Shown one piece after another: positions 1 through 10,577 of a stretch of 64,000 nt of DNA. Location: contig NZ_FCOE02000010.1 in assembly GCF_001544915.2 (NCBI RefSeq), forward strand, positions 124,001 through 188,000. The letters run 5' to 3'. Both the position numbers and the translations under genes were made by a program. The number at the start of each line of letters is the position of its first letter. Positions within the stretch are counted from its first letter, which is position 1. This stretch comes from Caballeronia pedi (GTDB taxonomy: Bacteria > Pseudomonadota > Gammaproteobacteria > Burkholderiales > Burkholderiaceae). The notes under the pieces were generated by a model. The model ran no database searches, was not told the origin of the DNA, and worked only from the letters and a program-made list of their open reading frames with translations.

Positions 1-1112
<1,112 letters not shown>

Positions 1113-1114
1113 CT

Positions 1115-1567
1115 ATGGAACTTCAGAAGCTTCAACGCGCGATCATCGACGGTCTCGAAGACGTCAAGGCGCAAGACATCAAGGTCTTCAACACAACTCA
1201 CCTGACGTCGCTGTTCGACCGCGTCGTCGTGGCGAGCGGCACGTCGAACCGGCAGACCAAGGCGCTCGCCAACAGCGTGCGCGAGAAGGTCAAGGAAGCG
1301 GGTGGCGACATCATCTCGACGGAAGGCGAAGAGATCGGCGAATGGGTGCTGGTCGATTGCGGCGACGCGGTCGTGCACATCCTGCAACCGGCGCTGCGCC
1401 AGTACTACAACCTCGAAGAAGTCTGGGGCGACAAGCCCGTGCGCGTGAAGCTGCAGAAGTCGAACATGTTCGGCGGCGCGAGCGTTACGGCTGACGAAGA
1501 CGAGGACGAGGAAGACGCCGCGCCCGCAGTCAAACGTGTCGCGCGCAAGACCACGCGCAAGCACTGA
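1115..1567 (+). CDS. rsfS: Ribosomal silencing factor RsfS
   Basis: 150 residues starting at ATG 1115 ([20 protein letters not shown]). RsfS binds protein uL14 of the large subunit and blocks subunit joining when nutrients are short. The core shows the family's D-V-FN-T-LTSLFD and [13 protein letters not shown] segments and the [15 protein letters not shown] strand. The last ~25 residues are a strongly acidic run (DEDEDEED) followed by a basic tail ([11 protein letters not shown]), an extension beyond the ~105-residue E. coli protein that is common in Burkholderiaceae. It sits two bases after nadD and 14 before rlmH, so one transcript is likely. Confidence 0.95.
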   Translation: MELQKLQRAIIDGLEDVKAQDIKVFNTTHLTSLFDRVVVASGTSNRQTKALANSVREKVKEAGGDIISTEGEEIGEWVLVDCGDAVVHILQPALRQYYNLEEVWGDKPVRVKLQKSNMFGGASVTADEDEDEEDAAPAVKRVARKTTRKH

Positions 1568-1581
1568 AGCCGCTTCGTTCG

Positions 1582-2052
1582 ATGAAGCTGGTCATCCTCG
1601 CCGTCGGACACAAGATGCCCGACTGGATCACGAATGGCTTCGACGAATACGCGAAGCGCATGCCGCCCGAACTGCGCATCGAGCTGAAAGAGATCAAGCC
1701 CGAGCAGCGCTCGTCGGGACGCAACGCCGAGAGCGTGATGGCGGCTGAGAAGCAGCGCATCGAGGCCGCCTTGCCGAAGAACGCGCGCGTCGTCGCACTC
1801 GACGAACGCGGCCGCGACTGGACCACGATGCAACTCGCGAACGCCCTGCCCGGCTGGCAGCAGGATGGGCGCGACGTCGCGTTCGTGATCGGCGGCGCGG
1901 ACGGACTCGATCCGGCCGTGAAGTCGCGCGCCGAACTGATGCTGCGCATATCGAGCCTCACGTTGCCGCACGGCATGGTGCGCGTGCTGCTCGCCGAACA
2001 GCTTTACCGCGCGTGGAGCATCACGCAGAATCATCCCTATCATCGCGCGTGA
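1582..2052 (+). CDS. rlmH: 23S rRNA pseudouridine-1915 N3-methyltransferase
   Basis: 156 residues, the usual length for RlmH, a dimeric SPOUT methyltransferase that uses S-adenosylmethionine to methylate pseudouridine 1915 in helix 69 of 23S rRNA on assembled 70S ribosomes. The knot region is visible as [10 protein letters not shown] and the C-terminal LAEQLYRAW...NHPYHR signature is intact. It starts with MKLVILAVG, typical of the family. Its position directly after rsfS is a conserved pairing. No oddities seen. Confidence 0.96.
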   Translation: MKLVILAVGHKMPDWITNGFDEYAKRMPPELRIELKEIKPEQRSSGRNAESVMAAEKQRIEAALPKNARVVALDERGRDWTTMQLANALPGWQQDGRDVAFVIGGADGLDPAVKSRAELMLRISSLTLPHGMVRVLLAEQLYRAWSITQNHPYHRA

Positions 2053-2106
2053 GGCTTTTTCGATGCTGGATCGAATGCCATGCGCGCATTCGACTCCGAC
2101 TTCAAG

Positions 2107-2721
2107 ATGCCGACTCATCGTTTCGTTTATCTCGCCTCGCAAAGCCCGCGCCGACAAGAGCTGCTCCGTCAGCTCGGCGTGCAGTACGAACTCCTCCTTC
2201 CCCGTCCCGATGAAGACGCCGAAGCGCTCGAAGCCGAGTTGCCAGGCGAAGCCGCCGATGCGTATGTCCTGCGCGTGTGCGCGTTGAAGGCGCACGCGGC
2301 GCGCGCGCGGCTCGTCGCGGGCGCTCATGCGAGCGCGCCGATACTCGTCGCCGATACGACCGTGACCATCGACGGACTGATTCTCGGCAAGCCGCAGCAC
2401 GAAGAAGACGCCATCGCGATGCTCGAACGTCTCGCCGGACGCGAGCACGAAGTGCTGACGGCGCTTGCGGTCGTCGACGCCGAAGGCGCGCTGCTCGAAC
2501 CCGCGCTCTCGCGCTCGACGGTGCGCTTCGCATCGGCCGATCGTGCTGCGTTGCAGCGCTACGCGGCCTCGGGCGAGCCGCTCGGCAAGGCGGGCGCGTA
2601 CGGCATACAGGGCCGCGCGGCCGAGTTTATCGAGCGAATCGACGGGTCCTATTCGGGTATCATGGGTTTGCCCCTTTGCGAAACCGCAGCCCTCTTGCGC
2701 GTGGCGCGCGTCGAATTCTAA
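2107..2721 (+). CDS. Maf-family nucleoside triphosphate pyrophosphatase
   Basis: 204 residues from ATG 2107. Maf proteins hydrolyse nucleoside triphosphates, including modified ones, to monophosphate and pyrophosphate. The N-terminal signature [12 protein letters not shown], the ADTTVTIDG segment with catalytic Asp, and the late [18 protein letters not shown] block are intact. I chose 2107 because the LASQSPRR motif normally lies within the first ten residues; an in-frame ATG at 2080 would add nine residues, and neither start has a strong ribosome site. The subfamily (dTTP/UTP YhdE type, or m7GTP YceF type) is uncertain. It is followed after 7 bases by rng, as in many proteobacteria. Confidence 0.9.
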   Translation: MPTHRFVYLASQSPRRQELLRQLGVQYELLLPRPDEDAEALEAELPGEAADAYVLRVCALKAHAARARLVAGAHASAPILVADTTVTIDGLILGKPQHEEDAIAMLERLAGREHEVLTALAVVDAEGALLEPALSRSTVRFASADRAALQRYAASGEPLGKAGAYGIQGRAAEFIERIDGSYSGIMGLPLCETAALLRVARVEF

Positions 2722-2728
2722 ACAGGCC

Positions 2729-4198
2729 ATGAACGAAGAAATCCTGATCAACGTCACACCGCAGGAAAGCCGCGTCGCACTGGTTCAGCAAGGCGCCGTT
2801 CAGGAACTTCACGTCGAGCGCACGCTGTCGCGCGGGCGCGTCGGCAATGTGTATCTCGGCAAGGTCGTCCGCGTGCTGCCGGGCATGCAGTCCGCCTTCA
2901 TCGACATCGGTCTCGAACGCGCCGCGTTTCTTCATGTCGCCGATATCTGGCATCCGCGCATCGCGGGCGAGCCGCATTCGTCGGCGCCGCATGTGCCGAT
3001 CGAGAAGATCGTGTTCGAAGGTCAATCGCTGATGGTGCAGGTCGTGAAGGACCCGATCGGCACCAAGGGCGCGCGGCTCTCGACGCAGGTAAGCATCGCG
3101 GGACGCACGCTGGTTTATCTGCCGCAGGAGCCGCATATCGGCATCTCACAGAAGATCGAGAGCGAAGCCGAGCGCGAGGCCGTGCGCGCGCGTCTGACCG
3201 CCGTGTTGCCCGCCGACGAGAAAGGCGGCTATATCGTGCGCACCATCGCCGAGGATTCGACGAGCGAGGAACTCGCGGCGGATGTCGCGTATCTGCGCAA
3301 GACGTGGGCGACGATCGTCACGCAGGCGCAGCGCGTGCCGCCCACCACGCTGCTCTATCAGGACCTGAACCTCGCGCAACGCGTGCTGCGCGATTTCGTC
3401 AACGACGAAACCACGCGCATACAGGTGGATTCGCGCGAGACGTATCAGATGCTCGCGGACTTCGCGGCGGAGTTCACGCCGGCGGTGGCTTCACGCCTGC
3501 ATCATTACACCGGCGAGCGGCCGCTCTTCGATCTCTACAACATCGAGGCGGAGATTCAGCGGGCGCTGTCGCGGCGCGTCGATCTCAAGTCGGGCGGTTA
3601 TCTGATGATCGACCAGACCGAAGCGATGACGACCATCGACGTCAATACGGGCGGTTATGTCGGCGCGCGCAATTTCGACGACACCATCTTCAAGACGAAC
3701 CTCGAAGCGGCCCATACGATCGCGCGGCAACTGCGCCTGAGGAACCTGGGCGGGATCATCATCATCGATTTCATCGACATGGAGAATGTCGAGCATCGCG
3801 ATCAGGTGCTGGGGGAACTGAAGAAGGCGTTGTCGAAGGATCGCACGCGCGTGACGGTCAATGGGTTCTCGCAGCTCGGGTTGGTCGAGATGACGAGAAA
3901 GCGCACGCGCGAATCGCTTGCGCACGTGCTGTGCGAGGCGTGCCCGACGTGTCAGGGCAAGGGGCAGGTGAAAACACCGCGCACGGTGTGTTATGACGTG
4001 CTGCGCGAAATCATGCGCGAGTCGCGGCAGTTCAATCCGCGTGAGTTTCGTGTGGTGGCTTCGCAGGAGGTAATCGATCTCTTTCTGGAGGAAGAGTCAC
4101 AGCATCTGGCGATGCTGATGGACTTCATCGGGAAGCCGGTTTCGTTGCAGGTGGAGAGTAATTTGAGTCAGGAGCAGTATGACATCGTGTTGATGTGA
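2729..4198 (+). CDS. rng: Ribonuclease G
   Basis: 489 residues from ATG 2729 (MNEEILINVTPQESRVA), the standard RNase G length. This single-strand-specific endonuclease matures the 5' end of 16S rRNA and takes part in mRNA decay. Visible parts: S1 RNA-binding domain (~residues 38-125), the catalytic DVNTGGYVG and IIIIDFIDM segments carrying the metal-binding aspartates, and the zinc-link CEACPTCQGKG near residue 405. The long C-terminal scaffold arm of RNase E is absent, which separates it from rne. It is the last gene of the forward run; a hairpin follows in the next intergenic space. Confidence 0.96.
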   Translation: MNEEILINVTPQESRVALVQQGAVQELHVERTLSRGRVGNVYLGKVVRVLPGMQSAFIDIGLERAAFLHVADIWHPRIAGEPHSSAPHVPIEKIVFEGQSLMVQVVKDPIGTKGARLSTQVSIAGRTLVYLPQEPHIGISQKIESEAEREAVRARLTAVLPADEKGGYIVRTIAEDSTSEELAADVAYLRKTWATIVTQAQRVPPTTLLYQDLNLAQRVLRDFVNDETTRIQVDSRETYQMLADFAAEFTPAVASRLHHYTGERPLFDLYNIEAEIQRALSRRVDLKSGGYLMIDQTEAMTTIDVNTGGYVGARNFDDTIFKTNLEAAHTIARQLRLRNLGGIIIIDFIDMENVEHRDQVLGELKKALSKDRTRVTVNGFSQLGLVEMTRKRTRESLAHVLCEACPTCQGKGQVKTPRTVCYDVLREIMRESRQFNPREFRVVASQEVIDLFLEEESQHLAMLMDFIGKPVSLQVESNLSQEQYDIVLM

Positions 4199-4225
4199 GG
4201 ATCGTGGGGGCGGTTTCTCTCGGTT

Positions 4226-4244
4226 TTCGCCGGATCCCGGCGAA
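4226..4244. terminator. Hairpin between convergent rng and msbA
   Basis: A perfect 8-bp inverted repeat TTCGCCGG / CCGGCGAA with a 3-base loop lies 27 bases after the rng stop. There is no T-run on the forward side and only a short one on the reverse side, so it may slow or end transcription from either gene but is not a textbook intrinsic terminator. The rest of 4199-4375 shows nothing else. Confidence 0.35.
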
Positions 4245-4375
4245 GTCCGAACCATCCATCAGGAAAGCATTCCTTAGCGAACGTGCCTGAATCGAAATAG
4301 CGTTGATGTGAACGAGCACAGCGCCCCTCGAAGAACAGCTATCTCACAGTCAATCGGAAGCACGCGGCTGAACGA

Positions 4376-6166
4376 TCACGCCGCCTGCTGCTGATACTGA
4401 ATCCGATGCAAATGCGCGTACAGGCCGCCCTTGCGCAACAACTCCGCGTGGCTGCCCTGCTCCGCGATCTTCCCCGTCTCCATCACGAGAATGCGGTCCG
4501 CGCGTTCGATGGTCGACAGACGATGCGCGATGACGAGCGTCGTGCGCCCTTTCATCAGCGTTTCGAGCGCCGCCTGCACGTGACGCTCCGATTCCGAATC
4601 GAGCGCCGACGTTGCTTCGTCGAGAATCAGGATCGGCGCGTCCTTGTAGATCGCGCGTGCGATCGCTAGACGCTGACGCTGGCCGCCCGACAGCCGCATG
4701 CCATTGCCGCCGATCAGCGTATCGATGCCTTCCGGCAACGTCGCCACCATATCCGACAGATTCGCCGCCGCGAGCGCCGACATCACGCGCTCGCGGTCCG
4801 GCGTCTGCCCGTATGCGACGTTCGCCGCGATCGTGTCGTTGAAGAGCACGACGTCCTGGCTGACCATCGCCAGTTGGCCGCGCAGGTCGTGCAGGTTGTA
4901 GTCGGTGAGCGGCACGCCGTCGACGAGCACCTGACCGTCGCGCGGATCGAAGAAGCGCGGCAGCAGATTCACGAGCGTGGTCTTGCCGCTGCCCGACGGC
5001 CCCGCGAGCGCGACCATCTCGCCCGGCGCGACCTTGAACGAGACGCGATCGAGTGTTGGCCGGTCGATCGAGCCGTAACTGAAGGTGACATCGCGGAATT
5101 CGACCTCACCACGCGCGCGCGGCAGACGCCGCCCGCCGCCTTCGGGCTCCGCGGGCTCGTCGATCAGGCCGAAGATCAGCTCCGCCGCCGTCATGCCGCG
5201 CTGCAAGGGCTGGTTGATGTCGATCAGATGCTTGAGCGGCGAGATCACGAGCAGCATCGACGTGACGAACGCGACGAAGCCGCCGACCGTCGTCTGATCG
5301 TTCGCCGACTGCACGACCGCGATCGTGATCACGATGGCGAGCGCGATCGACGCGAGAAACTGCGTGAGCGGCTGCGCGAGGCCGCCCGACACCTGCATGC
5401 GCATCGCGTAGCCGCGCAGGCGATGGCTCATCTCGGTGAAGCGGCCGGTCTCGTACGGTTCGCCGTTGTGCACCTTCACGACCTTGTAGCCGCCAACCGT
5501 CTCCTCGACGATATACGACAGCTCGTTGGTCAGGGTCTGATGCTCGCGGTTCAGGCGCCGCAGCCGCCGGTTGATCTTGCTGACGAGCCAGCCGATGGCG
5601 GGAAGAATCACCGCGACGATCAGCGTGAGACGCCAGTTGAGGATGAACAGATAGCCGAGCAGAAACACGACCGTGAGCGAGTCGCGCACGAGCGTGACGA
5701 TGACACTCTGCAGCACGCTCAGGATCTGATTCACCTCGAAGACGATCGCGTTGATGATCGTGCTCGCGGTTTCGCGCTGGAAGAAGCCCGCGCTCGTGTG
5801 GATCATGCGATGGAACATCTCGAGCCGCAGTTGCAGCAGGATCTTGTTCGTCACGTAGGAAAGAAAATAGCCCGATGCGTACTGCGCCGAGCCGCGCACG
5901 AGCGCGAGCCCGATGACCGCCGCCGGCACGAGCCACTTCGCGTGATCGCTGCTCTTCGAGCCGAAGCCGTGGTCGAGCAGCGGTTTCAGGAGCATCGGAA
6001 TGCCCGCCTCGGTCGCGGCGACGATGCCCATCGTCAGCAGGCCGAGCAGCACCATGCCCATGAGCGGCCGGATATACGGCCATAGCCGCCTCATGACGGC
6101 CATCGGCGAGCTGCTTTCCACGCCGCCGATCGGTTTGCGCAAACTTGCTTGCTTGTTCAAGAGCAT
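4376..6166 (-). CDS. msbA: Lipid A export ATP-binding/permease protein MsbA
   Basis: 596 residues. MsbA is a homodimeric ABC half-transporter that flips core-lipid A across the inner membrane. The N-terminal half has six membrane segments (first around [17 protein letters not shown], then [17 protein letters not shown] and others). The nucleotide-binding half shows Walker [10 protein letters not shown] (~residue 385), signature [15 protein letters not shown], Walker [13 protein letters not shown] and the H-loop IAHRLSTIE. The start at 6166 ([12 protein letters not shown]) gives the normal family length; GGAG precedes it closely. It forms a block with the O-antigen ligase-type gene upstream (84 bases apart), fitting a shared role in LPS assembly. 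Confidence 0.94.
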   Translation of the reverse strand: MLLNKQASLRKPIGGVESSSPMAVMRRLWPYIRPLMGMVLLGLLTMGIVAATEAGIPMLLKPLLDHGFGSKSSDHAKWLVPAAVIGLALVRGSAQYASGYFLSYVTNKILLQLRLEMFHRMIHTSAGFFQRETASTIINAIVFEVNQILSVLQSVIVTLVRDSLTVVFLLGYLFILNWRLTLIVAVILPAIGWLVSKINRRLRRLNREHQTLTNELSYIVEETVGGYKVVKVHNGEPYETGRFTEMSHRLRGYAMRMQVSGGLAQPLTQFLASIALAIVITIAVVQSANDQTTVGGFVAFVTSMLLVISPLKHLIDINQPLQRGMTAAELIFGLIDEPAEPEGGGRRLPRARGEVEFRDVTFSYGSIDRPTLDRVSFKVAPGEMVALAGPSGSGKTTLVNLLPRFFDPRDGQVLVDGVPLTDYNLHDLRGQLAMVSQDVVLFNDTIAANVAYGQTPDRERVMSALAAANLSDMVATLPEGIDTLIGGNGMRLSGGQRQRLAIARAIYKDAPILILDEATSALDSESERHVQAALETLMKGRTTLVIAHRLSTIERADRILVMETGKIAEQGSHAELLRKGGLYAHLHRIQYQQQAA

Positions 6167-6249
6167 ATCTCCACTTCGCCCGGCGCCTGACTGACGTGTC
6201 GCGCGGCGTTTGTTGCTGTTGTCATCAGCCGGAACGGCCGTTGCGACGA

Positions 6250-7527
6250 TCAGCCGATCGATGCGCGGCCTTTCTTGCCTTGCGGCGGCCGCGCGTCGTG
6301 TGTGATGACCGCGAGCAACACGGCCCAGAGGAGCGCGATGAGCGCGGTGCTCATCACCACCGTGAACACGTCGATGCTCAAACCGAAGATGATAACCGAC
6401 CCCGACACCGCGATCCCGCAATAAGCGGCCGTAGACACATCGCGGTGGGACGATTTCCGATGGCGCACGAAATACACGAGCGGTCCGAAGTAAACCAGCG
6501 CGAGACAGACGACGCCCACCGCGCCGAGTTCAGAGATCGTCGAAAAGAACTCGCTGTGCGCGCGCTGATTGACGATGTAAGCCGGCGCCTCGCCCTGGTT
6601 CGCCATATCCCTGAGCGACGCCTCCAGATGCCCCTTACCGACGCCCGTCAGCGGATGCGCCTCGAACAGGTGGATCGACGCGCGCCAGAGCTGCAGCCGC
6701 GCACCGATGGAACTGTAGGCGGCCGAGCCTTCCGACAGGTGCACGATGTCCGAGCGCGTCGCCATCACGCGCTCGCGGCCGAGCGGCGATGCGAGCAGGG
6801 CCGATATGGCCAGCACCGCGACGATCGACGCCGCAAGCCAGTGGCGGCGCTGCCTGATCCAGCCGAAATTCAGCGAGCAGAGCGCGAGAAAGAGCGGAAT
6901 CGCGAGCCATCCGCCGCGCGTGCCCGACAGATACGATGCATACACGCCGCCCGCGAGGCCCAGCAGCTTGAGCGCGATGCCGAGGCGCTTCAGGAGCGCG
7001 TTGGGATAATCGTCCCAGCGAATCGTCATCACGGAGAGAAAACCGAGCAGGAGCGCGGTGTTGCCGTACGGGATCGGATTCGTGTAGTCGTTGCCGAGGC
7101 GATTGAGATCGTTGATCGTCGTGTGGAGGTTGGTGTCCACGGCCCAGGCGCCCGCGCCGATCGCACCGAGCGCGCAGCCCCAGCCGAGCGCCTTCAAGTT
7201 GCGGATCGGAACGTTCACGAGCAGCAGAAAAATCGGCAGGCTCAGCGCGAGACGCGACAGGCCGTCGAATTCGCGCGGCAGGTAATAGCCGTCGATGGCC
7301 TGCTGCAACGGCAAATACACCATGAAGCACAGCATGCCCACGGTGTACCAGGGATAGGCGGTGACGAGCAGACTGACCTTGAGCCGGAACGGCTTGCTGA
7401 ATCCGGCGAACAGCGCGACGGCGAGCAACACGAAAAAGCAGTAACCGGTTCCGCCCCGTACGACGAGCGTGGTCGCAGGCGCCAGCAAGACCATGCTGGC
7501 GATCAAATAACGCAATAATTTTTCCAA
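6250..7527 (-). CDS. O-antigen ligase family (Wzy_C) membrane protein
   Basis: About 425 residues with ~11-12 hydrophobic segments and a large periplasmic loop, the plan of WaaL O-antigen ligases and Wzy polymerases. The Wzy_C region contains [14 protein letters not shown], the periplasmic [13 protein letters not shown] and [14 protein letters not shown] with the conserved His; these family features bind the undecaprenyl-linked glycan. Being next to msbA and glycosyltransferase genes, joining O-polysaccharide to lipid A-core is the likeliest job, but ligase and polymerase cannot be told apart from sequence alone. The start used is a TTG at 7527; the next in-frame ATG is at 7494 (MVLLAPATT). 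It is divergent from the GT2 gene at 7687. Confidence 0.82.
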   Translation of the reverse strand: MEKLLRYLIASMVLLAPATTLVVRGGTGYCFFVLLAVALFAGFSKPFRLKVSLLVTAYPWYTVGMLCFMVYLPLQQAIDGYYLPREFDGLSRLALSLPIFLLLVNVPIRNLKALGWGCALGAIGAGAWAVDTNLHTTINDLNRLGNDYTNPIPYGNTALLLGFLSVMTIRWDDYPNALLKRLGIALKLLGLAGGVYASYLSGTRGGWLAIPLFLALCSLNFGWIRQRRHWLAASIVAVLAISALLASPLGRERVMATRSDIVHLSEGSAAYSSIGARLQLWRASIHLFEAHPLTGVGKGHLEASLRDMANQGEAPAYIVNQRAHSEFFSTISELGAVGVVCLALVYFGPLVYFVRHRKSSHRDVSTAAYCGIAVSGSVIIFGLSIDVFTVVMSTALIALLWAVLLAVITHDARPPQGKKGRASIG

Positions 7528-7686
7528 ATCGATGAACCTGACATGGGTTAGACCGGCCGGTCCGGTCGCGCGCCCCGAAAACCCGCGATATTATAGCTGT
7601 TGCCGCCTGGCACGCTCTTCGCTCACGGAACGCTCGACCCGCGGCCGGGAAGGCGCGCCGGGCAATCCACGCGTTGTGAATCCGAG

Positions 7687-8682
7687 ATGCCAGCGACACA
7701 TCAAACAGGGCCGGACGCACCGCTCGCCAGCCTGATGCTCATCACATTCAACCAGCACGACACCGTCGCCGACGCCATACGTGGCGCGCTGGCGCAGACC
7801 TGGCCGTCGCTCGAAATCCTGATTTCGGACGATGCCTCCGCCGACGACACCTTTGCCGTCGCCGAACGCTGCGTGCGCGATTACCACGGTCCGCACACCG
7901 TGCGGCTCTATCGCAACGAGAAGAATCTCGGCATCAGCGCGCACCTGAGCGCGCTCGCGGCGCGCGCGTCGGGCGAGATGCTGTTCATCGCGGCGGGCGA
8001 CGATATCTCCACGCCGCAGCGCGTCGAGCGCGTGATGCGCGACTGGATCGCGAGCGGCAGGCGCTACGACCTCGTCGCATCCGACCTGCAGGACATCGAT
8101 TCCGAAGGCCAGGCGCATGGCGTGTTGCGCGTAACCGACCTCGACGACTACCACAGCTTCGAGGCCTGGTCCGCCAACCGGCCGCACGTGGTCGGCGCGG
8201 CGCACGCCTGGGCGCGGCGTCTGTTCGAGGAATTCGGGCCGATCGCGCCCGGCATCTACGGCGAAGATCAGATCATGACGTTTCGCGCGATCATGAGCCG
8301 GGGCGCTCACACGCTGCACGAACCGCTCGTGCAGTACCGGCGCGGCGGCCTGTCGAGAAAGCGGAAATGGCGCACGCCGAAGGATTTCGTCGCGCGCATC
8401 AAGCTCGCGAACATCAACGGCACGGGCGAAACGCGCCAGCTCGTGAGCGATGCCGGGAAAGTCGGCGTCGGCGGGCAGATGCGCGCCCTGCTCGCACGCA
8501 AGGCCGCGCGCGAAACCTACGTGAGCGAGGTGTTCGGCGAGGCTCCGCTGGGGCGCAAGATCGCGCTCCTCTTCACATCGAAGGACGTGGACTTCGGCTT
8601 TCGCGTCAAGATGTTCGTCTATGCGACGTGTCCGTGGCTGCTCTCGCCATTCTTCTTCGTGAAGTGGCATCTGCGCGGATGA
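7687..8682 (+). CDS. Glycosyltransferase family 2 protein
   Basis: 331 residues starting at ATG 7687 with GAG a few bases upstream. The GT2/GT-A fold is shown by LASLMLITFNQHDTV at the N-terminus, ILISDDASADDT (nucleotide-sugar binding) and AAGDDISTPQR with the DxD-like DD near residue 105. There is no signal peptide or clear membrane span until a short hydrophobic stretch at the C-terminus. The acceptor and sugar are unknown; its place between an O-antigen ligase-type gene (divergent) and a WaaE-like GT2 suggests core or O-antigen sugar addition at the inner face of the membrane. Confidence 0.85.
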   Translation: MPATHQTGPDAPLASLMLITFNQHDTVADAIRGALAQTWPSLEILISDDASADDTFAVAERCVRDYHGPHTVRLYRNEKNLGISAHLSALAARASGEMLFIAAGDDISTPQRVERVMRDWIASGRRYDLVASDLQDIDSEGQAHGVLRVTDLDDYHSFEAWSANRPHVVGAAHAWARRLFEEFGPIAPGIYGEDQIMTFRAIMSRGAHTLHEPLVQYRRGGLSRKRKWRTPKDFVARIKLANINGTGETRQLVSDAGKVGVGGQMRALLARKAARETYVSEVFGEAPLGRKIALLFTSKDVDFGFRVKMFVYATCPWLLSPFFFVKWHLRG

Positions 8683-8745
8683 GCGCGCCGCGCGTCCGAT
8701 CCCGCCGATAGAACAACAACGCATCAGCGCCGCTCGAAAGGCTCC

Positions 8746-9507
8746 ATGAACGCTCCGACCCTTGGCATCGCCCTCATCACCCACAACGCGGCCGCGCGGC
8801 TCGCGCAATGCCTGCAGGCCGTGTCCTTCGCCGACGAAATCGTCGTCGTCGACGGCGGCAGCACCGACGCGACCGTGGGCATCGCCGAGACGCATCGCGC
8901 GCGCGTGATCGAGGCGCGCGACTGGCCGGGCTTCGGCCCGCAGAAAAACCGCGCACTCGATGCGCTCTCGACCGACTGGGTGCTTTCCATCGATGCCGAC
9001 GAGATCGTGTCGCCGGAACTGGCGGCTGCGATCCGCGCCGCGATCACCGATCCGCAGGCGGACGTGTACGCGATCGACCGTCTGTCGAGTTTCTGCGGCG
9101 TGTGGGTGAAGCACAGCGGCTGGTATCCGGACTGGATTCCGCGCCTGTTCCGCCGCGGCACGGCGCGCTTCTCACCTGATCTGGTGCACGAGCGGCTGGT
9201 GCTGTCGACCGGCAAACCCGTCGCGCGCCTGTCCGGCAAGCTGATGCACTACTCCTACGAGGATTTCGAAGCGGTGTTGCGCAAACTGGATGCGTATTCG
9301 ACGGCGGGCGCGCAGCAACGGTACGCGGCCGGCAAGCGCGGCAGCTTCGGCATCGCGCTCACGCGCGGCGCCTGGGCATTCGTGCGGACCTATGTGCTGC
9401 GGCGCGGGTTCCTCGACGGCAAGGCCGGCTTCATGATCGCCGTGTTCAACGCGCAGACGGTCTATTACCGCTTCCTGAAGCTCGCGCATCTGAACGACGT
9501 GCGCTGA
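8746..9507 (+). CDS. Glycosyltransferase family 2, WaaE/KdtX-like LPS core enzyme
   Basis: 253 residues. The N-terminus TLGIALITHNAAARLAQCL, then EIVVVDGGSTDAT and VLSIDADEIVSPEL (DxD at about residues 84-86) define a GT2 enzyme of the WaaE/KdtX beta-1,4-glucosyltransferase type that adds glucose to the first heptose of the LPS inner core. The SGWYPDWIPRLFRRG and VHERLV segments are typical of this subgroup. It begins 63 bases after the preceding GT2 gene in the same direction and converges on the GT4 gene, whose stop is only 5 bases away. The exact sugar is inferred from family, not shown. Confidence 0.85.
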   Translation: MNAPTLGIALITHNAAARLAQCLQAVSFADEIVVVDGGSTDATVGIAETHRARVIEARDWPGFGPQKNRALDALSTDWVLSIDADEIVSPELAAAIRAAITDPQADVYAIDRLSSFCGVWVKHSGWYPDWIPRLFRRGTARFSPDLVHERLVLSTGKPVARLSGKLMHYSYEDFEAVLRKLDAYSTAGAQQRYAAGKRGSFGIALTRGAWAFVRTYVLRRGFLDGKAGFMIAVFNAQTVYYRFLKLAHLNDVR

Positions 9508-9512
9508 GCGTC

Positions 9513-10577
9513 TCAGCGTTTCTGATTGATGTCGCTCGCCAGATCGAGCAACGCGCGAACGTGCGAATCGACGCTCGTGTCATAGCGCACGGCATCGCCC
9601 GACACGCGCGGCGCGCCACGCCGCGTCTCGATGGCGTCGAGCACCGTGCGGCGCAGATCGTCGGCGTCGCCCGATCTGAAGACGTGCTTCGCGTGATCGG
9701 CGATCGCATCGCAGCAGCCGATGCAGGCCGGAAAGATCACCGGCGTGCCGCACATCACCGACTCGATGCCGACCAGCCCGAACGGCTCGTAGCTCGACGC
9801 GAGAATCGTGAAATCCGCCGCGCGATACGCGTCTTCGATGTTCTTCGCATAGCCGACATAGCGCACGTTCGCCGCGGGCTTGTCCGGCGCGCGCCCCGCC
9901 ACCGCGACGACCACGTTCATCCCGGCGAGCGCCTTCTCGATCAGCGGCAAGCCCTTGCGCACATGACTGCTCGACGGAAACAGCAGCACGGTTTCATCGG
10001 GTTTGAAGCCGAACTGCTCACGCAGACGCGCGCGTGCAGCGGCATCGACCGGCGAGAAGCGCGCGCCGTCGACGGGCGGATACAGCACGCGGATTTTCCG
10101 GACGTCGACGCCGTACAACGCGCGCAGTTCGTCGCTCATCATGTCCGAGTGCGCGACGATCACCTTCGCGCCAGCGTACTGCCGACGCTCCAGCGCGATC
10201 TGGCGCGTGTCCGAGCGCTTCTCGCGCCGCCCGGTTGCGCGCAGAAAGCCGATGTGCGTGCCGCCGCAAATGGCGATTTCCGAACCTTCCACGCGATTGC
10301 AGCCGATCAGCACATCGACCTTCGCCTTCTTACGCGCGCGCTTGAGCGCCCACGAGAAATACGCGTCGCGCAGCTTGCCCGGCAGAAACGATACCTTGAT
10401 GCGATGCGGCTCGATCAACCTGCTTTCGGGCAATGACAGATCGATCTTGCGCGCGAAGAACGCGGGCTTTTGCTTGCCGTCGAAGCCCGCGGCGGCGAGG
10501 CCGCGCACGAGGTCCATCGCGTAGCGCTCGAGGCCGCCCGAATGCTTCAACGCATTCGCCGAGATGCCGATGCGCAT
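9513..10577 (-). CDS. Glycosyltransferase family 4 protein
   Basis: 354 residues from ATG 10577 (MRIGISANALKHSGGLERYA). It has the GT-B plan: an N-terminal acceptor domain with SGGLERYAMDLV, a linker, and a C-terminal nucleotide-sugar domain with the EX7E-type segment ILASSYEPFGLVGIESVMCGTPVI. This resembles WaaG-type glucosyltransferases of the LPS core. Its start codon shares a base with the dnaE stop (TGATG), so translation by re-initiation behind dnaE is likely. The pairing of a replication polymerase gene with an LPS glycosyltransferase is probably positional; donor and acceptor are not known. Confidence 0.87.
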   Translation of the reverse strand: MRIGISANALKHSGGLERYAMDLVRGLAAAGFDGKQKPAFFARKIDLSLPESRLIEPHRIKVSFLPGKLRDAYFSWALKRARKKAKVDVLIGCNRVEGSEIAICGGTHIGFLRATGRREKRSDTRQIALERRQYAGAKVIVAHSDMMSDELRALYGVDVRKIRVLYPPVDGARFSPVDAAARARLREQFGFKPDETVLLFPSSSHVRKGLPLIEKALAGMNVVVAVAGRAPDKPAANVRYVGYAKNIEDAYRAADFTILASSYEPFGLVGIESVMCGTPVIFPACIGCCDAIADHAKHVFRSGDADDLRRTVLDAIETRRGAPRVSGDAVRYDTSVDSHVRALLDLASDINQKR